64,000 bases of DNA from Tiliqua scincoides (lineage: Eukaryota; Chordata; Lepidosauria; Squamata; Scincidae). The notes under the pieces were generated by a model that did no database searches, was not told the DNA's origin, and was given only the letters and a program-made list of their open reading frames with translations. The DNA is taken from assembly GCF_035046505.1 (NCBI RefSeq), contig NC_089823.1:35326388-35390387 (forward strand), read 5' to 3'. The stretch's first letter is position 1. The number at the start of each line of letters is the position of its first letter. This document shows, piece after piece, positions 1-23,204 of the stretch. The translations under genes were made by a program, and so were the position numbers.

Positions 1-60
1 GACCCAGGGCGGCAATAACTTTAATGTTATTGTCTGTTTTTTATTCTTTTCTTGTGTTTT
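1..60 (-). repeat. Possible L2-type 3' tail fragment at window edge
   Basis: The first bases resemble the L2-tail wording seen on the minus-strand copy near 55.70 kb (a 'gacccagggc' run followed by a T-rich stretch). The element is cut by the window edge, so family and length are uncertain. Confidence 0.3.
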
Positions 61-179
61 TTTCCTTTTTCCTTTATTATTATAAATAAATGAAACAAAA
101 AATAAATTTAATGATAATAATGAGGGAAAAGATGAGACTGTCGCATCTGATACACAGGTGCATAAGAATGTGCAGACAG

Positions 180-737
180 ATTACAAAGTCAGACACAATA
201 GAGTTGTAAAAGTAATCCATTGGTCATTATGCAAAAAGTACAATCTGCCAGCATTGAAAAATGTTTGGGAACATCAGGTTGAGAAGGTGTTGGAGAACAA
301 ACCTTCAAGTCAAGATCTTGTGCAATTTTAAAATTCAAACGGACTGACACCTTGAACATAATACACCAGATATAAAAATAATAGACAATTAAATTGTCTA
401 ATTGATATCGCAATTACTGGAGATGCTAGAGTCGATGAAGAAGAGCTAGAAAAAATGACAAAATACCAAGACATGGCCATTGAAATCACACCAAAACATA
501 CCAAAGTGTCCTCATTGTCATCAGGGCACTTGGAACAATTTCAAAAAGTTTTGTGAACTACTTTAAACTGCAGCTTACTGAAATAACACCATCAGATCTT
601 CAAAAAATGGCACTTTTAGGAACATCATACATACTGCACTGATATCTAGTTGATACTTAGGTCTGAGACTTGTATCAATAGCTCAGCACCAGTGTACAGC
701 TGTGTTTCATGAAATTTGGATAATAATAATAATAGAA
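180..737 (+). mobile_element. R4-like LINE, C-terminal fragment 1
   Basis: Interrupted reading on the plus strand gives a segment with the wording VIHWSLCKKYNLPA, then LIDIAITGDARV and MTKYQDMAIEI. This matches, from memory, the restriction-like endonuclease end of R2/R4-type LINEs in lizards, where an 'IDIAIPGD' motif and 'KYQDLAIEI' are typical. The frame is broken by several stops and shifts between about 330 and 560. The copy is 5'-truncated and ends in a short (ATA)n tail near 725-737. R4 rather than another R2-superclade family is an inference. Confidence 0.55.
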
Positions 738-744
738 TAGAAGA

Positions 745-1110
745 TTAAGAACTGGAGAAAATCACCAAGTATAAAGTCCTACAAACAGAAATTGAAAGAC
801 TGTGGCACAAGAAAGCAAGAGTATTCCCAACACTCATAGGGGCCTTGGGTGCTATCCCAAAACACCTGGAAATGCACTTGGACATTATCAGGATGAGCAC
901 AAATACAATCAGCCAATTACAAAAGGCCACCTTACTAGGAACAACACATTAACTATGTACAATGTAAAATTTACAATATTTGTAACGTTAACAATATAAA
1001 AACAAAAAATTGATGCCTATCCTAGGTCCTTGGGAAGGACCCAATAGGTGGATATCTACAAAATCCAGTCAAAAACAACATGACTGTGTGAAAATTGAAT
1101 AATAATAATA
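745..1110 (+). mobile_element. R4-like LINE, C-terminal fragment 2 (different subfamily)
   Basis: From about 751 an open plus-strand reading gives KITKYKVLQTEIERLW, then a GALGAIPKHLE motif and LQKATLLGTTH, ending at a stop near 951. It is the same protein region as the fragment just upstream but clearly diverged from it. A 3' untranslated stretch with 'cctaggtccttgggaagg' follows and ends in (AAT)n near 1100-1110. It carries only the last 65 or so residues of the LINE protein. Confidence 0.55.
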
Positions 1111-1264
1111 TCCCACATCCACCCCCACCACTGATGCACTCGGGTCTCAGAAAGATGCTTTCCTTGAAACTTGCCATCATACCCACTTTAAGTGCAATTA
1201 CTAATCAGATTGCATACCTTTTAACAAGATTATAATCCACAATTACAATCCAAGATTATAATCC

Positions 1265-1734
1265 TGGGGGCTGGGGATAAGAATAGGCCCTCAGTTTGGC
1301 TGTACTTGTCGTAAGAGGCGACTAAACATCCACCGGGTAGATGGGACTCCTTAGCCTGGGAAGGCAGCTCATCTGAGAGAAGGAAAACTCTGATCCCAAA
1401 CCTCCACTGCCTTGTGGCTACATCCAGTTATGGAAAAGGCTTCAGGAGTCAACCTCAAGGCAAAATCCGGAGCCGGAGTCCCTGAGGCAGTTCATGGCTG
1501 AACACAGTCACGTTCTGGCAACTCCTGCGACGCCGCTGGAACCAACCGTATTGGCCTCTGCCTTTCCATTGGACCATTTCAGAGACGTGGAGAGGGGGGA
1601 TTTGCTGCATGGGTAACAGCCTATCCTCCATACCTACTTTACCCAGGCTTTGCGCACTGGAGAGGACACTGTTCCAGAACCACCATTCAGAGTGCGATAC
1701 CATAGTCTTCTGAGACTGAAGGATGCCAACAACA
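1265..1734 (+). mobile_element. Internally deleted RTE-like LINE derivative, copy A
   Basis: Positions 1266 to about 1655 match the 5' untranslated part of the long RTE-like LINE at 56.37-56.78 kb. At the 'gaggacact' point the sequence jumps directly to that family's 3' terminus (compare 6625-6700), omitting the whole coding region. The copy ends in an ACA/ATA-rich tail and is flanked by a 7-bp direct repeat 'ataatcc' (1258-1264 and 1735-1741), consistent with target-primed insertion. The same junction occurs in the copy at 21816-22239. Confidence 0.75.
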
Positions 1735-1741
1735 ATAATCC

Positions 1742-2262
1742 ACAGCATTAATTAGGTTGGACATGCATCATATTGCAGAGTGTAGTGTCGAGGACACCAG
1801 CAGCTCCCTGAACGGCTGAGAATGGCGAGACCTTGAAGCAGCTGCTGAGTGATTCCACCTGCCTTTCCTCCCTTTTCAAGCCATGTGAAGATACAGACTT
1901 CTTGCTGCGTCCACACCTAAACTGACACCATGACATCACAAAGGACTCACTATGGCAGTTGCAATCCTCGCCAGTAAAAATAATAATAATTATTATTAAC
2001 AGTATTTATAAAGTTCTAGATCTCTGGCTGCATGGAGGCCAAATCATTCTAAAGACTGAACATACAAACTATTCCGGCCACAAAACAGTTTAGAGCAAGT
2101 CCCATTATAATCAATGGGGCTTACTCGCAGAATTGCAGCCTCAGTCAGTTTTGTGATTTCACAGACTTCAAAAAGCATCCAGTGAAAGCTAAACCTCTGG
2201 CCATTTGGGTCAAGTGAAACAATGGGACAGAGGGGGGTTTCTGAGATATCCTCTTTCCTTAA
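1742..2262. other. No gene recognised; simple AAT/ATT repeat and unclassified sequence
   Basis: Positions 1977-1998 hold an AAT/ATT-rich simple repeat followed by 'aacagtattta', the wording that begins the L2-related tail at 11.02 kb. The rest is unclassified and has only short chance open frames. Confidence 0.5.
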
Positions 2263-2405
2263 GAACATAAGAACAGCCCCACTGGATCAGGCCAAAGGCC
2301 CATCTAGTCCAGCTTCCTGTATCTCACAGTGGCCCACCAAATGCCCCACTTCTCCTCTCTTCAAGGAAGTTCTTCATGTCTTTAGCGCGGTGAGTGCTGG
2401 CTGAA
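2263..2405 (-). repeat. CR1 3' end fragment
   Basis: Reads in reverse complement as the CR1-type 3' end seen at 11.45-11.52 kb and 13.95-14.04 kb: GTGAGATACAGGAAGCTGGA, 'ctagatgggcc', 'gatccagtggggctgttctt' and the terminal 'atgttctta' repeat. Only the last 140 or so bases are present. Confidence 0.75.
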
Positions 2406-2564
2406 TCCCAGGCTAGCAGACCTCTTTGGTCACCTTGCAAAATAAGTGGCAGCATTAAGTTGACCCACTTCCTTATAACTGCTTGTGTGCACCAGGCTTT
2501 TTCGGTTTTAAGAACATAGATGTCTGAAACATGTTCAAATCTTATCTTTCTTGCCCTTTCCTGG

Positions 2565-2860
2565 GAGCAAACCCCATAGCAGCCTCAGAGCCCAACCCTA
2601 GGCATGCCAACTCAGAGGCCAGTCCCTTTATAGTCTATGGGGCTTGCTCCCAGGAATGTGTGCACAAGACTGAAGCCTCCGAGCCCAATCCTAGGCATGC
2701 CTACTCACATGCAAGTCCCATTATAGTCACTGGGGCTTCCTCCCTGGAAGGTGTGGAGAGGGTGTCCCCTCAGCACCCAGGAGGATACCTGCCTGCCTGT
2801 CTACTCAGTCCCTTTATAGTTAATGGGACTTACTCCCTGGAAGGTGTGGAGAGCCTCAGA
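2565..2860 (+). repeat. Tandem palindromic units, array 1 (about 3 units)
   Basis: Three degenerate head-to-tail units of the palindromic repeat that recurs across the window: 'gagcccaatcctaggcatg', 'ctactcagaagtaagt' remnants, 'cccattatagtca', 'ggggcttactcccaggaa', 'gcagcct'. The array abuts a GC-rich stretch at about 2860-3050. Confidence 0.7.
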
Positions 2861-3604
2861 GCCTGGTAGGCAGGGTTGCCTCGCTTGCTGCTTCCCGCCT
2901 CAGCTCCTCCTCAGTGTCCTCTGCCCAAGGCAGCACAGCAGGCGCTTTCTAGGTGGCGCACAGGAGTGCAGCGTTCCACTCACGTTGTCCACCCGCCCCG
3001 CCCAAGGACCCCTCCCGCCCCCCCATCCCAGCCCTGATCACAACTAGGTCTTATTTTCAGGGTAGGTCTTACATTTCAGCAATTCCAATTCTCAAAAAAC
3101 ACACCAGGTCATTTTCGGGTTAGGTCTTATTTTCAGAGAAACACTGTAAGATGGCGACAGCCACAAGCCCTGGTGGTGAGCCAGCAAACGGATGTGGCTC
3201 TTGGTGTCAGGAAAAGATCAGACTTGACTCCAGATTCTCCTTCTTCTTAAATCTTAAACCTCCCACACGAGTCACCAGATTAGAACTTCCTCAGGCTGCA
3301 ACTGCAATTGGAGCCCAGCAGCTCACTGGTGTCATCAGACACAGGCGATGGGTAGCAACACCCTCTGCAGGGAGACCTCTTAATTCCCACATTCCCCTGG
3401 AGAGATGAGGAAGGACAAGCGGACCTTGCAAAATCCCTCCAGCAGCAGTGCCTGATCCTGGACAAACCATCAGTTAAATGCACTCAAATGCTGCATAGTG
3501 CAAAGGAAGGAGGTGTGACAAGCACTGTCAGTTATAAGTGGCTCATTTGCAGGCTGGACAGGTCCCAAACTGGGGTCTTTGTAGTGTTCACAATTTATTT
3601 CTTT
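2861..3604. other. GC-rich then unclassified spacer
   Basis: About 2860-3050 is GC-rich with C-runs. Positions 3040-3150 contain a duplicated 'aggtcttattttcag' motif (near 3047 and 3124). No gene or known element was recognised. Short open frames here have no family resemblance. Confidence 0.4.
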
Positions 3605-3612
3605 ATCTAGAC

Positions 3613-3943
3613 TAGTGTTTCTCAACTAATGGTACTTGTTCCACCAGTGGTATTTCAGGTGGTGTCTAGTAGGACATTCGGGACCCCAGACCCGCTGCCT
3701 CACAGCAAGACCAGTAATGCAGTGTGAACAGCAGTGATGGGATGCTGGGCTCGGTGCTTTCCTCGTGCTCAAAAAAGCCCTGCCGTCCACCCTGAGCCTC
3801 TTACCAGAGTATGTTGCATTGGATCTGGCCTCCCATTGAGGGAGTAACTGGTAATGACATCATCACCAGTTACTTTCAGTGGTACTTCCAATAAGTGGAC
3901 CATGCAAAGTGGTATCACAGCAGACAAACACTAAGAAATGCTG
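3613..3943. mobile_element. hAT-type MITE with 8-bp target duplication
   Basis: The ends form an imperfect inverted pair ('tagtgtttctcaac' at the left, a '...aagaaatgctg' end at the right), and an exact 8-bp duplication 'atctagac' flanks it (3605-3612 and 3944-3951). It is the same family as the element at 16404-16748, including internal 'accagtggta' and 'agtaactggt' wording. It has no coding capacity. Eight-bp duplications and CAGTG-like termini are hallmarks of hAT elements. Confidence 0.8.
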
Positions 3944-4073
3944 ATCTAGACACTTATATTCTGCCATTTATAATTATCTCTTTCATCCCCAAAGAGTATG
4001 TCAGGCCAAGCTCAGTTCTGCAACAGCAGGTACGCGAAGGGCACAAGTTCCAACCCCACACGTCCCATTTCTA

Positions 4074-4280
<207 letters not shown>

Positions 4281-5905
4281 CTAGAAGGAGAAAAGAGTCT
4301 CATAAAAAATGTTCCACGCTTTTGACATAATGTCCCCTTATGTCTGAAAAGAGAAATTGTGGCAGAAACTGAGTGATTTCTGCAGTATATTTCACAAATG
4401 AGATCAGTTGGTTGCCTCCATCTTTCTTTTCTGATGGAGCAAATGTCAGTGCTATGAGATGCATGAGATAAAGATAAATAGCTCATTGATCACAGCTTCT
4501 TTGTGATCTTAAGTTCTCTGAAGCCTGTTCTCGCTGTGAGTCAAGTAAACTGCTGCCTGTGGCCACATCAGAACCACGGCCTGTCAGAACCTTCAGCCAT
4601 CTTCTCTTGCTCACACACAGGAACACACAAGAACCCTGCTATATCCATCTTGAAATGATCACCCCTGCTGCATTTTTCCTCTTTTTTTCCTGGCTATTTT
4701 ACACCCTATGTTCTAATAAAGGAAAACATGGACTCTGATATCAAGCAGCATAACTATCAGTTTCAGGTGCCAGCATCAATGGTTTCCGGTGTGCAAAACA
4801 AACTGTTCTTCAAGACACCACTTCTCTGAAATGCAGGCCATATTTTTCAAGGACTCTGATCAAGCCTCAAACTCTGGTGGACATGATCTCTCCCCCATCC
4901 ATTTTATATGCTGGATTGCACCTGCACAGAGCCTGCGTAAACTTCATTTCAAAATGCCGGTCATTCCCCTGGCACCACTGTTTGGTGACACTGCTAAGTC
5001 TCTGCAGCAACCCTGTTCACCTCCCGGCCATTGATTCCCTGGCCATTCACATGCCAAGTTACACATTAAAGAAAATACCCCAGGCTCTCTTTATCACCTT
5101 GGACTCTCAGAAGCCTTTTGAAGTTGTGCAGGACCTCATGTTTGGCAGCTCTCAGGAGTCCTGATTAGTTGGCAGGGATGAGAACTAAATAGCATTAAAA
5201 TCAGACAGCGTAATGGCATTTATATGCCTATTGCATTGAAGAGAGCTCAGATAGATCTGAATTGTTAATGTTCAGCAACAACAAAAACAGAAACACAAAT
5301 ATTTGTTTTACAAACAGAAAGCAATTCTAAACAGCCCAAGCCTAATGGCCAGCTGTGCCTACAGAACTCACATTCCACCACTGCAGTGTTGCTTTATGGC
5401 CGTCTCAAATGGTGACACACCACATAGTGCAGTCTGGCAGCTGCCATGAGAAGCAGGGTCTGCATGCCAGTGGCCTCTCAATGAGCCCCAGCACAGTAAC
5501 GCAACGTGGTGGGTGGGTAAAACAAGGAGGAAACTGGGGCAGATGGAAATTGGGGAAAATGGTGATGGCAGTCCTAGCACAGCCAATATCTTATTCCCCT
5601 TCCCACCCTTTATCCTCTGACCTGAGCCCATGTGAACTTGCACCAGCAAAATAGCTGGAGACCCACTGGGGCAGCAAGGGTTCCCTATTGGCACTGCTGC
5701 ATCAGGACACAGAGTTAGGTAGGATTGGAAAGAAAACTATTTTCCCAAAGAACTTGCTTTTATTAGAACTGAATACAGGGCCTTCACAATACAGTCAAAC
5801 TCTAGAAGCTCTGTATGGCTCTGCTGTAGCCATTCATCCCCATGGCGCCTTTTCATTTGTGATAGTAACAGAAAAATTCATCTAACTACAAATGATTTTC
5901 AACTA
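4281..5905. other. No gene recognised
   Basis: Sequence upstream of the KRAB exon. I see no coding similarity, no clear repeat ends and only short open frames (the longest is about 108 codons on the minus strand near 5.37-5.69 kb). It is probably intron or intergenic. Confidence 0.4.
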
Positions 5906-5911
5906 CTAGTA

Positions 5912-6703
5912 ATGACTTTGTGTACCTTGGCTCAATGATCTCTGACACTCTCTCGATACCGAGCTAAACAAACGCATTGGTAAAGCAGCTACCACGTTTT
6001 CCAGACTCACAAAGAGAGTCTGGTCCAACAAGAAGCTGACGGAACATACCAAGATCCAGGTCTACAGAGCTTGCGTCCTGAGTACACTTCTGTACTGCAG
6101 CGAGTCACGGACTCTTCGCTCACAACAGGAGAGGAAACTGAACGCTTTCCACATGCGCTGCCTCCGACGCATCCTCGGCATCACCTGGCAGGACAAAGTT
6201 CCAAACAACACAGTCCTGGAACAAGCTGGAATCCCTAGCATGTATGCACTGCTGAAACAGAGACGCCTGCGTTGGCTCGGTCATGTCGTGAGAATTGATG
6301 ATGGCCAGATCCCAAAGGATCTCCTCTATGGAGAACTTATGCAAGGAAAGTGCCCTACAGGTAGACCACAGCTGTGATACAAGGACATCTGCAAGAGGGA
6401 TCTGAAGGCCTTAGGAGTGGACCTCAACAGGTGGGAAACCCTGGCCTCTGAGCGGCCCGCTTGGAGGCAGGCTGTGCAGCATGGCCTTTCCCAGTTTGAA
6501 GAGACACTTGGCCAACAGTCTGAGGCAAAGAGGCAAAGAAGGAAGGCCCATAGCCAGTGGGACAGACTGCACTTGCTCCCAGTGTGGAAGGGATTGTCAC
6601 TCCCGAATTGGCCTTTTCAGCCACACTAGACACTGTTCCAGAACCACCTTTCAGAGCGCGATACCATAGTCTTTTGAGACTGAAGGTTGCCAACAACAAC
6701 AAG
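5912..6703 (+). mobile_element. RTE-like LINE, 3' fragment
   Basis: A 5'-truncated copy of the element at 56.1-60.3 kb. It covers the end of the reverse transcriptase (from the 'DFVYLGSMISD' region), the block LNAFHMRCLRRILGITWQDK, and the C-terminal Cys/His motif CSQCGRDCHSRIGLFSHTRH. It ends in (CAA)n at about 6690-6703. Relative to the long copy it carries a nonsense codon (TGA in 'PQL*YKD' near 6376) and frame disruptions. A 6-bp repeat 'agtaat' at 5908 and 6702 may be a target duplication. Confidence 0.8.
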
Positions 6704-6704
6704 T

Positions 6705-9412
6705 AATAAATATCAGAAATGCTTACTCCCTACAGCCTGAAGGAATGGGTAAAAAAAATACTGTACGCCAATTTATTTGTTGCCCTGGCCATTTTATTCA
6801 CAGTTGTGCAGTAGAGAAGAATTGCAATCCTGCTGACAAACAAATCAACAGTTTTTTTGCAATAATACAGAATACATCTTCAGTTATGTAGACTCTTGGG
6901 TAGCTTTTGAAGGCCTAGGAAAAAACTGAGAACAGTTCTAGAGAGGGCCAATCCTTTCCCCCAGAAGGCCAAGAATGAAACCATGCATCTTGGGAAGACC
7001 TGAAAAAAGAAAAATGTATGCCACACGTCTGCAAATGAGTGAAATACCTTAAAAACAGCATTTTCAAATACTGTTGTTACAATCAGTTCATACTCTTGCA
7101 AGATTCAAAAAGGAAATATGTGACAATAGTATTACTGCTGCAGAGAGACAAGTTGTTGGAAAAGGGGCTTTCAAGTGTTGCAAAATGCAGAACAATCTTC
7201 AGTCTTTTTGTCAACCTGGAAGTCTTCCAAGTATACTGCTCCTGCAACATACTTACAAGTCCTTTGTACAACATAGCTCCTCTTGTTTCATTTTCTCCAG
7301 CATGCAAAAGAAACTGACCAATGTTTGACTACATGTGTGTGCATACACCAAAGTAACATGAAAGACTTAAGAAGCTCATTTCAACTCCTGCCAACTTTCC
7401 ATTCTATGCTTACTCAGAAGTAAGTCTGAATTCAATGGTACCTGCTTCCAGGTAAGCATGTATACCAGCATAAGCCTTCTGTGGTTTCAAAATTTCTATA
7501 AATTTTACATCTCTGCTTCATTGTATCTAACAGGAAGAACAAAGTGGAAAGCTGGTTTAATTTTTTTTTAAACATCTCAGAAAAACTTATTTAAACATTC
7601 TGATGGAAGAACCTGAATTGTCAATAGAAATGTATGATAGTCAGTACAATCGAAAGGGTGCTAGAACATAACAGCATTCTCACATGCAGACAGCAAGGCT
7701 TTGGACAAGCCTTTCAGGAAGAAAAGATATAATCTGTAAGTAAAATAAAATCAAGAACCCTGAGATAAGATCAAATCATCCCTGGTTTATGAATTTGCAG
7801 TGTCAGAGGCACCCTTTTGCTAGAGATTCCCTCATGCTTTTGTGTGTTTTTCAGTTCCCCTTCCCTTTCTCTGCCCATCTTCAGAAACTGAAAATCTCTC
7901 ACATCCCTACCAGTGTATTCCGCAAACCAAGCCAGGCTCACTTTGCCTTTCCTGCCTCACATTTCTATAGGCATTTTCAGTTTGTATCACTCTGCCTTTT
8001 TGTGTGTTATGAGTCACTTGATAATACTAACGGCAACCATAAAATTGAAAAAAAAAAAGAATTCTTAAAATTGAACACTAACTTTTTGGTGAGTAATTTG
8101 TGAAACTGGTCTAAGTTGTCACTGTCCTATTCATATACTTTTACACAAGTTTCTGGTTCTTCAGAATTTTATCCCTGGCTCTAACATACTCTCCCCACTT
8201 CCAGCTTCAAACTCTGAAAACCACAAGCTCTACTTCTTTGAAAAACCCTGTATGAGATTTAAGAGCCATAAGAAGAAGGCTTGGAAATTTTCTTGAGGAT
8301 CAGGTGGTTTGCATAAAATACACCTTTACTAAGGAAAGTTTCTATCTTCTTGTGCATGTACACATAAAATTAATGCATGCATTTATCACAGTGGTGGTAG
8401 TAGTGAACACATTTTATGAGAACATGAACTTTTAATTTTCCCCCCTACAGACATTTTGCAAACAGATAAAAAATGCTGTTTGTCTCAAAGATGCAGATGT
8501 TCAACAACATTTTGCCTGAACGCTCATTTCAAGTATATTGCAGCTTCATAACAATTTAAAAATTACAAGTTTTAGTTTGTCATGCCCTTTTATCAAAAAT
8601 ATAATAGCAAAAGTTGATTCCACACATGAAAAACCTAATTTTGTGTGGGATACTAAAAGTTAAGCAAGCAAGGAAAAGTTGACTGAACAGAGTAACTGCT
8701 TCAGAACAAAATAACTGATAGACTAATTTGTGAATGATTACTTTCTAAGGTTGAGCTGTGCTATCTTGATTCGTGGAACTTGTTTACCCAGTGAAAGGAA
8801 TTCACTTTCTCCCACTATTTACATGTTTAAGATGTACCTGTTGCAGAAGATTCGTCAACATTCCACATAATCAAGTAAAAGCAACACAATGTAAAACGGT
8901 GACTCGCTAGATCAGAAACTGGATTTTAAAAAGACATGAGTAACAGTAACTGGCAATTTAACTGCTGAAATGAGCTAAAAAAATCCTGTAGGTATTGTCA
9001 CTATTAGCAGGGTAAACTGGATAGGTCTCTAGAATAACTCCTTGTTGCACCTGAAAAAAGGCTTTGGATCTAAATTTTACACCTCACAGCATTTTATATC
9101 ACTCTGCACTGATATGTTTTGAATGTGCCTCAGCTAGTAGCTGTGGCATTTTCTTCTCTCTTTTGACTCCAGGACTGGCATCAGACCAGTACAAATAGGC
9201 CAGTAGGATCTCTTAAGAAACTGCAAATGGAAAAGCCTGTGGCTTTGATAGAACACAATTACACATCATAAAAGTTAGACACTATTTTCTAAGGCACATG
9301 ATAAGAGTAAGTAGACAAAATCTAACTGCCGCACAATGACAGTTTGAGGAGCAAGCAGGCAGGGGCTCCTATCCTTTCGTCCTGGCTGACAGTATACAGC
9401 CAATGCTGTTCG
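6705..9412 (-). other. CPOX: Probable CPOX 3' UTR
   Basis: This 2.7-kb stretch directly downstream of the CPOX stop codon has no recognised transposon, in contrast to its surroundings. The first canonical AATAAA I find on the minus strand downstream of the stop is at 6798-6793, with a second at 6777-6772. An ATTAAA variant lies near 8437. The extent of the UTR is inferred from this alone. An earlier polyadenylation site is possible. Confidence 0.4.
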
Positions 9413-20686
<11,274 letters not shown>

Positions 20687-20785
20687 GACGCGACCCCTGC
20701 CACCAGCCACCAGAGCTGCGGGCACCGGCGGAGAAGCGCACACCCCCTTCGGGAGGGTGGAGGAGCACTCTGGAGCAAAGCCTCT

Positions 20786-20852
20786 CGGGAAGTGTAGTCC
20801 AGGCGCCGGCCACGCCCATGGCTGAGCAGCCGCAAAGAACTACAACTCCCGG
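20786..20852 (-). promoter_or_regulatory. CPOX: CPOX proximal promoter with two ZNF143-like motifs
   Basis: Two sequences resembling the ZNF143/Staf core (ACTACAAnTCCC) lie 100-166 bp upstream of the start codon in opposite orientation: ACTACACTTCCCG on the minus strand (20798-20786) and ACTACAACTCCCGG on the plus strand (20839-20852). A GGGCGG box follows at about 20865, and a 'ccacgccc' box lies at about 20811. No TATA box was seen. The arrangement suggests a housekeeping, possibly bidirectional, promoter. This is motif reading only. Confidence 0.5.
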
Positions 20853-21073
20853 CAAACGCGAATATGGGCGGAGCCGTCGCGTTGGAGATAAGGGTGCACA
20901 AGGGATTGCTGTACAGAGGGGTGGTTGCTCAATACCGCTATCGAGTGTGAGCTTATGGCACGTAGGACAAGGAGGCGAGGTGTGTGATGTCATAGCAACA
21001 TATTTAACCCATTTCTGCCCACAGGTGTACACGTTTGATCTCTGTTGCATATACACAACACTGGGCAGAAATG

Positions 21074-21540
21074 GTTAGGGCTGCAATCCTAGCCACGCTT
21101 TTCTGGGAGTAAGCTCCATTGACTATAGTGGGACTTACCTTTGAGTAGATATGCATAGGATTGTCCTCTGAGGCTGCACTCCTATCCACACTTTCCTGGG
21201 AGACAGCTCCTTTGACTATAATGGGTCTCATTTCTGAGTACACGTGTATTGGATTGTTCACTGAGGCTGCAATCCTCTACACACTTTCCTGGAAATAAGC
21301 TCCATTGGCTATAATGGGTCTTACTTTTGAGTAATATGCATTACTCAATGCATATTTTGAGTAATATGCATATGATTGGGCTTTGAGTCTGCACTCAAAG
21401 CCTACACTTATTTCCCCGGAATAAGCTCCATTGACTATAATGGACTTACTTCTGAGTTGACTTGCATAGGATAAAATGCATGCATGTCCACTTGAAGTAA
21501 GTGGGTCTTAACCTCAGAGTACTCCTGTTTAGGATTGCAT
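21074..21540 (-). repeat. Tandem palindromic units, array 3 (about 5 units)
   Basis: About five units in the same orientation as array 2, starting near 21080, 21171, 21263 and then less regular. One section has the duplicated wording 'gagtaatatgcat' (21330-21370). With array 2 it brackets the CPOX CpG island. Confidence 0.8.
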
Positions 21541-21741
21541 CACACATAGAGCCTCACAACTGGCAATATTGTAAACCAAGCTTACAAGGGTGTGGGTGTG
21601 TCATTGTCATCCCCTGCCCATCCCCATGTTATATTATGCAACAAGTGTGATGTGAATATCAGAAAGCTCCAGCTAACAACACTGCTAAAACTTGCCTGAA
21701 CTTGGGCACTTGTAACATGCGCACACGCGTTTTGATACAGA

Positions 21742-21795
21742 AACTACAAAGAGTCTTGAGGCACCACAAAGACTAATACTTTTATTGTAGTTTAC
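21742..21795. repeat. Short MITE-like fragment
   Basis: 'acaaagagtcttgaggcacc', 'acaaagactaatac' and 'tttattgtagttta' recall a widespread reptile repeat ('agtcttgtggcacctta'). Only about 50 bp remain, and the family is uncertain. Confidence 0.4.
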
Positions 21796-21815
21796 ACCAC
21801 AGTATACATACACCA

Positions 21816-22239
21816 AACAAAGGCGACTAAACAGCCACCGGGTAGATGGGACTCGATAGCCTGGGAAGGCAGCTCATCTGAGAGAAGGAAAACTCTGATC
21901 CCAAACCTCCACTGCCTTGTGGCTACATCCAGTTATGGAAAAGGCTTCAGGAGTCAACCTTGAGGCAAAATCCGGAGCCGGAGTCCCTGAGGCAGTTCAT
22001 GGCTGAACACAGTCACGTTCTGGCAACTCCTGCGATGCCGCTGGAACCAACCGTATTGGCCTCTGCCTTTCCATTGGACCATTTCAGCGACGTGGAGAGG
22101 GGGGATTTGCTGCATGGGTAACAGCCTATCCTCCATACCTACTTTACCCAGGCTTCGCGCACTGGAGAGGACACTCTGTTCCAGAACCACCATTCAGAGC
22201 GTGACACCATAGTCTTCCGAGACCGAAGGATGCCAACAC
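21816..22239 (+). mobile_element. Internally deleted RTE-like LINE derivative, copy B
   Basis: Same architecture as 1265-1734: the LINE 5' untranslated segment is joined at 'gaggacactctgttccagaa' to the 3' terminus, with no coding region. It starts slightly inside the 5' end ('aggcgactaaacagccacc'). An exact 12-bp repeat 'atacatacacca' flanks it (21804-21815 and 22240-22251), which proves a retrotransposition event of the already deleted form. Confidence 0.85.
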
Positions 22240-22251
22240 ATACATACACCA

Positions 22252-23204
22252 CAGCATGTTATTCCTAAGCATGTTTCTTTAGAAGTAGACAAGCCTCCCC
22301 AACTCTCTGAAAGCCCCCAGACTGGGGTGAAGGGCACAGCAGTTGGCAGGGAGAGGCACCCTGTGGTTCTGGCCCCTGGTGGCACAGGGGCCAGGATCAC
22401 CAGTGAAATGCATACAAATTCACTTACAGCAAGTGAAGACTTAACACCCAAGCAGCCTCAGAGTTGCTAAAGGATTCAATGGTGAATCACAAACAACTGC
22501 TTGCTTCAAGTGTTTGTAACATACTGGAGCCAGTCACATAGAAGGTAGCATTCAAGGAGAGACGTGGGTGAGCTAAGAATAAGCAACAAGGTACCTAAGT
22601 TTTCAGGCGACGCAAAACTTTAAAACCAAAGGAGATTGTGAATAGCTGCAAAAGGATCCTTCCAAACTGGGTGAATGGACAACCTAATGGCAAAAGCAGT
22701 TCAGTGTGAATTAATGAAAAGTAGTAAACACTGGGGCAAAAAATTCCCAACGTGCACCACTATTCACAATCTGCTTTGATTTTTAAAACCCTGAACTGTA
22801 TTGGGAACTTGGCAATGTTCTGAATTGTGAACTTGGCAGTGTTGGAGTTGGTGCAACTCCGTCTGCTGTCCAGAGGGGGCAGGATGCTGTCCAGAAGGGG
22901 TCAAGATATGACCCAGTGACTCTGACCTTTCTACCTGTTCTCTCTGTGATACTTGTGGGGTGTGGCCCTAACCCTTTATCCTTCCCTTCTCCTCTGAGCA
23001 CTTCCTCTTGTCCTCTGACCACCGACCTGTTAAGGTGGCGCACACCAGGGCTCTGATGCCCAGGCCATCTTGAGCACAAGGCATGCAGGGCGAGGCAGCT
23101 TCAGGGCCTTGCTATCTCTAAGTGTTTGGTGAACCCTTGATCCTAATCAGATGCTGTAAATATACACTCAGTGGAACTGTAAGTAAATAACTTCTTTTTG
23201 CAAC
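22252..23204. other. No gene recognised
   Basis: Unclassified sequence. 'gtccagagggggcaggatgc' is followed by a near repeat ('gtccagaaggggtca') at 22869-22906. Nothing else stands out. Confidence 0.4.

Noticed and set aside
1455-1748. 97-codon minus frame, repeated as 22193-21954 and 56735-56553
   Set aside because: It is the antisense of the RTE-like LINE 5' untranslated region. Recurrence is due to the repeat.
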